From Promethearchaeota archaeon (GTDB taxonomy: Archaea > Asgardarchaeota > Lokiarchaeia > Sigyniarchaeales > SOKP01): DNA of 62,868 nucleotides. Of this stretch, positions 7,485-15,494 are shown one piece after another. Position numbers and translations under genes: made by a program. Within the stretch, counting starts at the first letter, position 1. Each line of letters begins with the position of its first letter. Below the pieces are notes generated by a model that worked only from the letters and a program-made list of their open reading frames with translations, had not been told where the DNA came from and searched no databases. Where the stretch lies: the NCBI GenBank assembly GCA_019058295.1, contig JAHPZI010000025.1, forward strand, positions 12,418 to 75,285, read 5' to 3'.

Positions 7485-9071
7485 TTATTTGTTATTTTTT
7501 CTCAATTTTTTTACGACTGCTATTAGCGCTAGTATTGATGATAACAATATTAGATACAAATCGAATCCTGGAATCGCCTCTTCTCCATCATCATCATCAT
7601 CATCGTCACCACTAGGTGCAGCAGCAGGTGGAGGAATGGTTGCGGTAAAATCAACAAGATCTTCAGCACTCGCATCGATAATAAATTTAATTGCTTTTTC
7701 AGTAAGAGGTAAGGTTGGAGCGTAATTATTATAATATGTTAGATCACCGTGGTCTAAACCGATAATAGGAAAATCAGCATAAGCAATATCAGTAACCAAT
7801 TTATACTGAAACTTAATATTACCACTCTCGTGGAAAAATACCTCAAAATCTCCTACTAACATCTCATTATCAAAATCATACGCTCTATAATATTCTATTA
7901 TCAAATATCTATTCGGGCTAGATCCTCCGAAATAATAATAAACATCTCCACCTGTCTCTAAGTCTAAATCTGCAGATAATAAGGAAACGCAATCTTGGTT
8001 CTCGAGTATATTATTAGGAATATCAACAATCCAATTCCTTGTATCTCCCAGATTAGGAAAACTCATCCACCCATTAGAGCTAACACTGATATTAGTGTAC
8101 TCAGTATCATAAAATGTAAAGTTCCAACCTTGTCCAGTAAAATTAATAATATCGTATTCATCATCTTCATTTGAGAGCCATGTCATGTGAGTCCCGTCCC
8201 GTCTTAATTCATACCAATTATAATCCGCATTAGTATCCATCGTATAATTTCTATTTAATCTGAAATACACTGCCAATTCGTTGACGGCACCGCCAAAGGC
8301 TGCATTCCAATCGTTAGTATAATTGCTGTAATTAATCAAATCACCGTGAACTAACCCCACCTTAGCATCAGGATAGTCCCATCCCATTCCAGACATAGGA
8401 TCTGTTATATTTTTATATTGAAATTTAATATCTCCATTTTCATAGAAAATTGCTTCCATAGTTAGATATGATTCAGCGTTAATTTCCGCAACTTCAAAAT
8501 ATTCTATCACTAAGTATCTATTTGGTGCATTTCCAAAGAATTCATAGAATATTTGTCCGTAGTCACTTGGAATTAAATCAGTAGCCAATAGGCAAACGGT
8601 ATCATTATGATTTCTATTATTATCATATGAATCGCTCCAGTCGCTACAATTTTGGGGTATATCTCGCCAGTCATATGAGCCTTGTCCATCAAAATTATAC
8701 GTCCATCCATCGTTTGCATTTTGAAATGTCATCCATCCATTTGTATCTACAGTAATGTTTGTATATGATGTTCCGTAAAATGTGAATTCCCAACCATCTT
8801 CTGCGGTGATATTTATTGATTCAGCATCATCATCTTCATTGGAAACATATGCCAATAATGTCCCAGTTTCGTTTATTTCAATCCACGAGTAGGGATAGTT
8901 ATCAATTATCGTATAGTTAAAACCGGGGACCCATTCAGAAGTTTTTATATGATTATCTTTATTAACTTCATTACTCTTATCATCAGAGATCTCTACAAGT
9001 GATAAGGGAAACGTTGCCAACACTATTGCAAAAAGGATAACCATCAAGAGAATCTCTTTCTTTTTTGCCAA
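7485..9071 (-). CDS. secreted surface glycoprotein with duplicated domain and C-terminal anchor
   Basis: Extracellular protein. An N-terminal signal peptide (EILLMVILFAIVLATFPLSLV) is followed by two homologous domains of roughly 190 residues, each starting with a segment such as WIEINETGTLLAYVSNEDDD or WYELRRDGTHMTWLSNEDDE. Each contains GW.FTFY, a NGWM(T/S)F turn, a strand NRYLVIEY / NRYLIIEY and GNIKFQYK. A Pro/Ala-rich linker and a run of seven Asp precede PGFDLYLILLSSILALI plus a Lys/Arg tail. This is a PGF-CTERM-like sorting and anchoring signal. More than ten NxS/T sequons suggest N-glycosylation. Probably a cell-surface protein. The domain fold resembles beta-sandwich modules of secreted bacterial proteins; ligand unknown. 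Confidence 0.8.
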   Translation of the reverse strand: MAKKKEILLMVILFAIVLATFPLSLVEISDDKSNEVNKDNHIKTSEWVPGFNYTIIDNYPYSWIEINETGTLLAYVSNEDDDAESINITAEDGWEFTFYGTSYTNITVDTNGWMTFQNANDGWTYNFDGQGSYDWRDIPQNCSDWSDSYDNNRNHNDTVCLLATDLIPSDYGQIFYEFFGNAPNRYLVIEYFEVAEINAESYLTMEAIFYENGDIKFQYKNITDPMSGMGWDYPDAKVGLVHGDLINYSNYTNDWNAAFGGAVNELAVYFRLNRNYTMDTNADYNWYELRRDGTHMTWLSNEDDEYDIINFTGQGWNFTFYDTEYTNISVSSNGWMSFPNLGDTRNWIVDIPNNILENQDCVSLLSADLDLETGGDVYYYFGGSSPNRYLIIEYYRAYDFDNEMLVGDFEVFFHESGNIKFQYKLVTDIAYADFPIIGLDHGDLTYYNNYAPTLPLTEKAIKFIIDASAEDLVDFTATIPPPAAAPSGDDDDDDDGEEAIPGFDLYLILLSSILALIAVVKKLRKNNK

Positions 9072-9320
9072 ATCTCAACAACTTTTTCATATTAGATTTT
9101 ATTATTTTAATTCAACCATTCGGATATATTAAAACTTATTCAAAAAAATCACAATTCTTTTTGATCCTGTTTCTTAAAAATTAGTGAAATTTGACTTATC
9201 CATTTAAAGATTATTATCTCTCTATGTTTATTTAGTAAAACCTATAAGGACTCCAATACTTTGGTATTTAACTTATTAACAGTTATTAGGCTTAATGTTT
9301 AAATTGGAAATGAATTTATT

Positions 9321-10427
9321 ATGAGTCTTAAATTAGAAGATGTAAAAGGTTTGGGTAAAAAAGTGGAAAATCTTAAAGAAGCGGGAATAGATTCTGTTGA
9401 AAAGTTAGCAAGTGCGAAAATAGATGATTTATTAAAAATTAAAGGTATTGGTAAAGCATCCGCCCAGAAATTTATTGATAACGCAAAGACATTATTAGGA
9501 GAACAATCAAATGAAACAGAATCCGAAGTGAAGGAATCCACCGAAGAAATTGATGAAGAGAAAAAAATTCAAGAAGAGCTTAAAAAGCTGGAAGAGAAGA
9601 AAAAACAATTAGAAGGAAAAAAAGTTGAAAAAGGAGATTTTATCTTAGTTAAAATAACGGGAAAAACTCAAAAAGGTCGAATTTTTCAAGTTTCTTCAAT
9701 TGAAGATGCTAAGAAAGCGGGAATTTACGATGAGAAGAAGGAACATATTTATACCCCCGAATTTGTAATCGTAGGAAAACCAGGATTTTTAAATGAAGGT
9801 GTTATGGAAACTATTGAAAAATTGAATTATTTTGAAAAAAAATCTGTTCGTATTCCGCCATCAAAGGGATTTGGCAAAAGAGATCCAGCAAAAATAGAAA
9901 GGATAGGAATAGCTAAATTTAGAAAATTAAATGAAGGCAAGAATCCGGAATTAGGACAAGATTTTGTTAAGAAGGATGGTCAAAGAGGAACAGTAACAAA
10001 CATTTTGCAAGGTAGAGTTATCATTGACTATAATCATCCATTAGCGGGACAAAATCTGGATTATAATATCGAAGTAATCGATAAAATTGAAGATTTTAAT
10101 GACAAGATTGAGTATTTTATGATAAATAAAGGAATTCCAAAAGCAAATATAGCCGATTTTAAAGCAAATTATAATAAGAAAGAAAAATCAATTGAATTTA
10201 CAATTCCTAAACAATTTTTATTCCAAAACTTAATAATGTTAAAGTTCGGGCTATCTATGGACTTACAAACTAATATGGGAGATGAAATTAATGATGTTAA
10301 ATTCATTGAAATTTACGAAAAAATGCCCCTACCAGCAACACCCTCAGAATCGGTTGCCTCAAAAGTTGAGGAATATAATAAACAACAAGAATCGGAACAA
10401 GAAGAAGAACAAGGCAAAAAAACTTAA
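9321..10427 (+). CDS. HhH domain fused to long archaeal FKBP-type peptidyl-prolyl isomerase
   Basis: Peptidyl-prolyl cis-trans isomerase/chaperone. Residues 1-60 form tandem helix-hairpin-helix motifs (LEDVKGLGKKVENLKEAG, then LLKIKGIGKASAQKFID), normally DNA- or RNA-binding. Residues 62-100 are an acidic/Lys-rich coiled coil. From about residue 105 a SlyD-like FKBP domain begins (KGDFILVKITGKT; GFLNEGVMETIEKL; VRIPPSKGFGKRDP, DYNHPLAGQNLDYNIEV) with the inserted IF lobe. A C-terminal domain typical of long archaeal FKBPs follows to about residue 340, and a Glu/Gln-rich tail ends the protein. The HhH-FKBP fusion is unusual. The gene is monocistronic, with an ATG preceded by an AT-rich leader. 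Confidence 0.85.
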   Translation: MSLKLEDVKGLGKKVENLKEAGIDSVEKLASAKIDDLLKIKGIGKASAQKFIDNAKTLLGEQSNETESEVKESTEEIDEEKKIQEELKKLEEKKKQLEGKKVEKGDFILVKITGKTQKGRIFQVSSIEDAKKAGIYDEKKEHIYTPEFVIVGKPGFLNEGVMETIEKLNYFEKKSVRIPPSKGFGKRDPAKIERIGIAKFRKLNEGKNPELGQDFVKKDGQRGTVTNILQGRVIIDYNHPLAGQNLDYNIEVIDKIEDFNDKIEYFMINKGIPKANIADFKANYNKKEKSIEFTIPKQFLFQNLIMLKFGLSMDLQTNMGDEINDVKFIEIYEKMPLPATPSESVASKVEEYNKQQESEQEEEQGKKT

Positions 10428-10463
10428 GAAATTTAAATATTTAAGCAATTTTAATCTACATAA

Positions 10464-11456
10464 TTAAGTAACTCTAATTCTTGATACAAGTTTTTTTTTA
10501 CTCAGTTTTGCTTTTTTATATTCAGCTTTCTTAATCATATATTCATCAAATTTTAATTGAAGATCAATTTTCAATTGAGAAGCATCTTTATTCGTTTTTA
10601 GAAATTCTTTTTTTATTTTCTTGTATTTCTTCTTTGCTTTTCTAAACTCCTCTTTTCTTAATTTATATTTTTTATATTGTAATTTAATATCTTCTCTCGA
10701 CATATCAATTATATCCTTTAAGCCCAAATCTTTCAATTGTCCTTTAAACTTCTGAATCGACTCAAATTTGATTACATAGATCCCTAATTGCCGAGCAGGA
10801 ATAAGATTTACCATTTTATCGTCAATAAAAATACAATACTTTGGTTTTGTTTTTAATTTTCTTAAAACATACTTATATTTTTCCAATTCTGGTTTTCTTA
10901 TCCCAATCTCATTTGAAAGAAAAATATTATCAAATAAATCATAAAAACCTCTAAGTTCATTTAATTCCGCATGAATTTCAAATGTATTTGACATTAGACT
11001 AACTATAAATCCAGCATCATGCAAATTCTCTACTATTTCTTTCATATCTCCAGATAAATTAGCAAATTTAGAATATAACTGAAACCAAAGTTCCAAATAA
11101 TAACTAATATTTACTTTTTTCTCAGGTAAAGCACCTTCTTTTTCTTCTTTTATAGTATAATAGTATTTGTCGAGAATTTTTGTAATAAAATCTCTAGAAG
11201 AGATTATGCCTGAACCAACCTGCCTGAAGAGCTTTCTATAATACGAATTTTCTGACCGAGGGATTGTTATTTTTAAATCACTCTCAATAATATCTATTAA
11301 ATTTTTTATACAAAACGTTTGTTCAATCATCACACCCCCAAAATCAAATATGAAGTGTTTAATCCTATATAATCTAATTTTCTGAGAACCAAATACCTGT
11401 TTTATTATATTTTCTTCTTGTTTTTGAATTTCCCTTCGCATTTGAAGATAATCCAC
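10464..11456 (-). CDS. HAD-superfamily hydrolase with charged C-terminal coiled coil
   Basis: Haloacid-dehalogenase-fold protein of the COG1011 / YihX type. Motif I is FDFGGV with nucleophile D38; the second position is Gly rather than Asp, which is common in this subgroup. Motif II is VSLMSNT. Lys of motif III lies in IGIRKPELEKYKYVL, and motif IV is CIFIDDKMVNL. The cap is helical. After about residue 245 a Lys-rich coiled coil of 85 residues follows, which is not part of the HAD fold. The gene is the 3'-most of a minus-strand set with two ATP-grasp genes, starting about 30 nt after the next gene's stop. In this context it could dephosphorylate a product of the neighbouring kinases or ligases; that is an inference. 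Confidence 0.82.
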   Translation of the reverse strand: MDYLQMRREIQKQEENIIKQVFGSQKIRLYRIKHFIFDFGGVMIEQTFCIKNLIDIIESDLKITIPRSENSYYRKLFRQVGSGIISSRDFITKILDKYYYTIKEEKEGALPEKKVNISYYLELWFQLYSKFANLSGDMKEIVENLHDAGFIVSLMSNTFEIHAELNELRGFYDLFDNIFLSNEIGIRKPELEKYKYVLRKLKTKPKYCIFIDDKMVNLIPARQLGIYVIKFESIQKFKGQLKDLGLKDIIDMSREDIKLQYKKYKLRKEEFRKAKKKYKKIKKEFLKTNKDASQLKIDLQLKFDEYMIKKAEYKKAKLSKKKLVSRIRVT

Positions 11457-11485
11457 TTTTTATTTTATATATTTAAAAATTATTG

Positions 11486-12277
11486 TTAGTTTTTTAACTT
11501 CTTATATTCATTTAGTATTAGATTTCCAATTAAAGGCACAGGATCTCCTCCACACTTCCAATTAGAGAACTCAGGGAAAGAACCAGTATCAACAACTAAA
11601 TGTTTATGTGTTTTTTTTTCTACAACTATATCGAGATGTCCAAATAAGAGATTATATTGATTTTTCCATTTCATTATAATTTGTTTCATTTCCTTCGAGA
11701 GTTCCCTTCTTGTCATTTCAGAATGTTCATTTTTTAAGGGAATTTTCTCCATTGCACATATTTTATCACCAATAAAATAAACAGTATAATGTGTTCCTTC
11801 AATAAATTTCTCCAAATAGAGAATATCCTCATTTAAATTTTCAATATCACCAAAATTATAAATAACTTTAACACCTCTACTCCCGGAACCTGAAACAGGT
11901 TTTAAAATAAATGGAAAATCTTTATCCTTAAGGTTTTTTTTAATTGTTTCTGGAGTTCCATAATACCATTTTGGATATAGCAAACCCGCATTTTTTATTA
12001 ACAGATAGGCTTCAAATCTATCTTTATGTTTTTGGCTAATGTCAGTATTTGGAATAACTGGAATGCCATGTGATTCTGCGTAAAATCCAGCATAGACAAA
12101 AGGTATCTGATGCTTAGATTTTAGAATATATAAATCATTTTCAAGCATAGATTCGTTAATACATAAATTTTCTTTTGTATAAATTATAGTATTATGTCCC
12201 TTACTTTCAAAAAAGTTCTTAAGTTTACCAGTGAAATGTCCTCGTCTTTTAGATAAAATTCCAATTTTTAAACGCAT
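11486..12277 (-). CDS. ATP-grasp protein A (RimK-like)
   Basis: ATP-grasp enzyme, about 263 residues. The pre-ATP-grasp strand is LKIGILSKRRG. The nucleotide-binding glycine loop is FILKPVSGSGSRGVKV, and the linker strand is LYLEKFIEGTHYTVYFIGDK. The C-terminal metal-site region reads HLDIVVEKKTHKHLVVDTGS: the usual Asn after the second acidic residue is replaced (DTG instead of DxN), so catalysis may be altered. The start is chosen at ATG 12277; a TTG at 12298 overlapping the previous stop codon (TTGA) would add seven residues and couple translation. It is in the same transcription unit as ATP-grasp B upstream and the HAD gene downstream. RimK-like ligase or sugar/inositol kinase are both possible. 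Confidence 0.72.
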   Translation of the reverse strand: MRLKIGILSKRRGHFTGKLKNFFESKGHNTIIYTKENLCINESMLENDLYILKSKHQIPFVYAGFYAESHGIPVIPNTDISQKHKDRFEAYLLIKNAGLLYPKWYYGTPETIKKNLKDKDFPFILKPVSGSGSRGVKVIYNFGDIENLNEDILYLEKFIEGTHYTVYFIGDKICAMEKIPLKNEHSEMTRRELSKEMKQIIMKWKNQYNLLFGHLDIVVEKKTHKHLVVDTGSFPEFSNWKCGGDPVPLIGNLILNEYKKLKN

Positions 12278-12294
12278 TTTTATTTTATAACTAT

Positions 12295-13113
12295 TCAATT
12301 TCTTGTTTGTTCAATTAAAAAATCTACCATAATTCTTGGCCCATCCTTAATATAATTAAAATTAGGTGTAGAATTTATATCTGTTAAATAATACTGACCC
12401 TCTTTAGATTTAAGAAAATCTAATGATGCTACTTTTAGATCCAAAATTTTCATTGCTCTTAAAACAATTTCTTTTAATTCTGGGATCTCCTCAATTTCTC
12501 TTCTAGTTTCCATTTTGTTAGGATTAACTAATACTGGTAGTTGTTTGTAAAAATATAAATCTTCTCCAAAACCATAAACCTTGTATTCCCATTTACTTTT
12601 TATAAACATCTGATAGTATAGATATTGATATTTCTCATCTTTTCCTTCAACTTCCTCAATTGCTCTTTCATCACTTACTTTTATATGTCCATCTTCCTTT
12701 AAAATATTTGGTTGGAAAGAATATGTTTTCTGATCAATTATATTTTTTATAATATAATTTGGAAAAGGAGATTGACAATTTGAAGGGTTTAAAGAAAAAT
12801 CAGGGACGCTAATACCGCCCTTTTTTAATATAAGACTATTCATAAATCTATTAATAGATATCCAAATTCCCTTATGAGAATTTATTATTGGTATTGAAGT
12901 TTCATTTTCAATCATTCTCGTCATAGCAATCATTAATTTTCCTTTTCCTTTAACAAAAAATAGATCCACATCAAAATTTAGATTATCAATATTCAATAAA
13001 TATGACTCTTCCAAATAAATCGAAACTTTAGCTTTAGATTTTAAGATTTTTAAAAATTCGGCTACTTTATTTTCCAAATGATAACGATCTATTATGAGTC
13101 CAATCTCTTTCAT
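12295..13113 (-). CDS. ATP-grasp protein B
   Basis: Divergent ATP-grasp protein, 272 residues from the ATG at 13113 (a GTG at 13149 would extend it by 12). The N-terminal domain is KEIGLIIDRYHLE. The lysine strand is NYIIKNII. There is a partner strand YYQMFIKSKWEYKVYGFGED, and the metal site is LKVASLDFLKSKEGQYYLTD followed by INSTPNF, giving the D...DxN pattern intact. The Gly-rich loop is poorly conserved. It is the first gene of the B-A-HAD set, with B's stop immediately followed by A. The intact DxN and the tail resemble inositol-phosphate-kinase and RimK relatives; substrate unknown. Confidence 0.68.
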   Translation of the reverse strand: MKEIGLIIDRYHLENKVAEFLKILKSKAKVSIYLEESYLLNIDNLNFDVDLFFVKGKGKLMIAMTRMIENETSIPIINSHKGIWISINRFMNSLILKKGGISVPDFSLNPSNCQSPFPNYIIKNIIDQKTYSFQPNILKEDGHIKVSDERAIEEVEGKDEKYQYLYYQMFIKSKWEYKVYGFGEDLYFYKQLPVLVNPNKMETRREIEEIPELKEIVLRAMKILDLKVASLDFLKSKEGQYYLTDINSTPNFNYIKDGPRIMVDFLIEQTRN

Positions 13114-13331
13114 TTTTCTATTTTGGCTCTTAAATTTTTTATAAGTCACATATTTTAATATTTAATAAAAGCGTTTTATTTGATTTATATAAATTTATCT
13201 ACTTCTCTTTTTACACTATTTTCATTTTGAATATATAATTTTACATAACAATGGTGTAATCTACTATATAAATAACAAATACATTTATATAACTTAATAA
13301 CTATATTTAGACAAACTAATGAGATTTTTTT

Positions 13332-14249
13332 ATGCCTAAAAAAATCATTGTTGGTTCAATTTGCAATCGGGATCTTGATATATTTGACGAGATCAAGAGA
13401 TTTTCTAAGATTAATTATGGAATCAAGTTTGTTAATCTCTTAAAAAATGGTTCTTCTTTTTCTGTGAAATATTTTAAAAAAAAGTTGAAAAAATACCAAA
13501 TTTCATTCTTAATTGTTAAATTATATTCAGAGGAAACGAATCAAAAGATTTATGATGCGTTAAATACATACGCACCCAATATTCCACGTTTAAATAGTCT
13601 AAAATCTGTTAAAACATGCGAAAGTCGCAAGGAGACATTTAAATTAGTGGAACAAAAATGTAAAAAGTTGAAGATTCCTCAATCTTTTTATTCAATAAAC
13701 ACTGCATATGAAGCAGTTTCTAAAGGAATCCCTTTAATTGTTAAGTTAGATACGCATAATATAAGAAACTTATCTAAATATGATCGGATTGTTGGTGTCG
13801 CAAGAAATCCTGACGATTTGCAAAATTTAATTAGACATTACGATATACAGAATAATTGTTTATTTTTCCAAGAATATTTAGGAAAATATGAAGACGTCTA
13901 TAAAGTATACATAATTGATCGCTATGTACAAACGATTACCTCTCAAAATCTTATACAGCAACGTAAGCATTCATCTAAAAAATTAGTACATATTAGAGTT
14001 CCTATTGATAAAGAATTTAAAAGACAAATTTTAAGAACAGGAAGAAAATTTGGAATGTCGATTTTTGGTGTAGATTATATTTTAAAGGATGGGATTCCTT
14101 ATATCGTTGATATTAATGATTTTCCTAGTTTTAGTAATATTCCGGAATCAGTGAGCATGATTTCCGAATATATATATAGATTCTGTTTAGCAAGACTAAG
14201 CCTCACCAAAATTCCTATGAGAATGAAAGTTAAGACATACACTACATAA
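13332..14249 (+). CDS. ATP-grasp protein C, ITPK-like (inositol polyphosphate kinase family)
   Basis: A 305-residue ATP-grasp protein resembling inositol-tetrakisphosphate 1-kinase (ITPK). Shared pattern elements in order are: an N-terminal lobe; IPRLNSLKSVKTCESRKETF (compare the ITPK dR/K step); PLIVKL for the ATP Lys strand; LFFQEYLGKYEDVYKVYIID (ITPK: QNFINH...YKVFVVG); and SIFGVDYILKDGIPYIVDIN followed by DFPSFSNIP (ITPK: LFGIDII...VIDINAFPGY). The metal ligands by position are D248, D260 and N262. The canonical ITPK His in the glycine-loop region is not obvious. It is convergent with the MIPS gene 31 nt away. This proximity to inositol-phosphate synthesis supports the assignment. Alternative: another ATP-grasp ligase. 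Confidence 0.6.
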   Translation: MPKKIIVGSICNRDLDIFDEIKRFSKINYGIKFVNLLKNGSSFSVKYFKKKLKKYQISFLIVKLYSEETNQKIYDALNTYAPNIPRLNSLKSVKTCESRKETFKLVEQKCKKLKIPQSFYSINTAYEAVSKGIPLIVKLDTHNIRNLSKYDRIVGVARNPDDLQNLIRHYDIQNNCLFFQEYLGKYEDVYKVYIIDRYVQTITSQNLIQQRKHSSKKLVHIRVPIDKEFKRQILRTGRKFGMSIFGVDYILKDGIPYIVDINDFPSFSNIPESVSMISEYIYRFCLARLSLTKIPMRMKVKTYTT

Positions 14250-14280
14250 AAAGAAAGTAAATAAATACTGATTTATTAAA

Positions 14281-15372
14281 TTATCTCGTTCTTTTTCCTT
14301 CTATAAATCTTATAAGGCGTCGTTTCGCCCGAAAATCATCGAGTTGCTTTGGTGGATATTTCATGAAAAATGAACATGCTGTATGTAATACACCCCCGAC
14401 ATGTCGATCTTTAGCTATTTTTGATATTCGAATACAATCCGCAATAATTCCTGCTGAATTATTCCCATCTTCAACAAACATTGTAATATCCACTCTAACA
14501 GGAGCACCTCCAAAAATACGTCCTTCCAATCTCATATATGCCTCTTTTTGGTTCTTTAAGAATGGGATATAATCTACAGCAGATATTTGACATTCAACAG
14601 TATCTTTGTTTTTTAATTTAGCAACGACAGAGGCTGTTTTGGATTGGCGCTTTCCTTCTTCATAAAATAATTCTCCATTAGGTTTAGGAGTTAACAAATT
14701 GCAAAAGTCACTGCATCCGCCCCAATCTAATTGAATAGTACGATCCAATATTGCACCACGCATTGGAAAAAGGTTAGCTAAAGATCTATGAATGATAGTT
14801 GCTCCAATTTGTGATTTCACATCATCTCCTATTAATGAAAGTCGTGATTCTTCAGCTTTCCTTACTAAATCCGGATCTTTTGCAACATGTGATGGCATTC
14901 CACAGATCACACAAGCTCCCGCATCAAGAGCTGCCATAGCATAGAATTTTACAGCTTTATGAGCGCCTGTTGGCAGAAGAATTACTGCGACATCTATATT
15001 ACGATCTTTCATTTCTTTTACAATATCAGCTTCTTCTTGATTATCATCCACAGGAACGATGTTTTTTATATTGCTTTGTAACCCGTCCAAAATTGGACCC
15101 TTAACCACTGGCGCATCTATAAAATCTGGAGTAAATAATTTCATATTACAGTTAGGTTCAGCGAATATTGCTTCACTAAGATCTTTTCCTACTTTGTTTG
15201 CATTAACTTCTATACCTAAAACAAAATTGATATCACTAATGTTATACTGGGTGATTTCAGGTAAAATGCCAATAATTTTCTCTGGATTTTTTTTATAATT
15301 TTCAATTCCCTGTACTAAAGCAGAAGCAACGTCTCCGATCCCGATAAGAGCCACATTTATTTTGTTAGGCAT
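14281..15372 (-). CDS. ino1: myo-inositol-1-phosphate synthase (archaeal type)
   Basis: NAD-dependent isomerase converting glucose 6-phosphate to 1D-myo-inositol 3-phosphate, the only de novo entry to inositol. The Rossmann N-terminus is VALIGIGDVASALVQGI. The family signature GDDVKSQIGATIIHR lies near residue 180. A second, LDWGGCSDFCNL, matches the region where eukaryotic and archaeal enzymes read NxxGN/GD. The catalytic Lys region follows with VECQISAVDYIPFL and then LEGRIFGGAPVRVDI. At 363 residues it is archaeal length. In archaea the product feeds archaetidylinositol lipids or osmolytes; here it is surrounded by ATP-grasp kinase-like genes. Confidence 0.93.
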   Translation of the reverse strand: MPNKINVALIGIGDVASALVQGIENYKKNPEKIIGILPEITQYNISDINFVLGIEVNANKVGKDLSEAIFAEPNCNMKLFTPDFIDAPVVKGPILDGLQSNIKNIVPVDDNQEEADIVKEMKDRNIDVAVILLPTGAHKAVKFYAMAALDAGACVICGMPSHVAKDPDLVRKAEESRLSLIGDDVKSQIGATIIHRSLANLFPMRGAILDRTIQLDWGGCSDFCNLLTPKPNGELFYEEGKRQSKTASVVAKLKNKDTVECQISAVDYIPFLKNQKEAYMRLEGRIFGGAPVRVDITMFVEDGNNSAGIIADCIRISKIAKDRHVGGVLHTACSFFMKYPPKQLDDFRAKRRLIRFIEGKRTR

Positions 15373-15494
15373 CTTATTGTTTATAATTAAATTATTATAT
15401 TTAAATCATTATGAATGAGAATAAAATTTTTAAAAGTAAAAAAAAAAGAGTAATCAATTTTAAATATTATATTAAATTTTTTTAGTTTTTCAAC

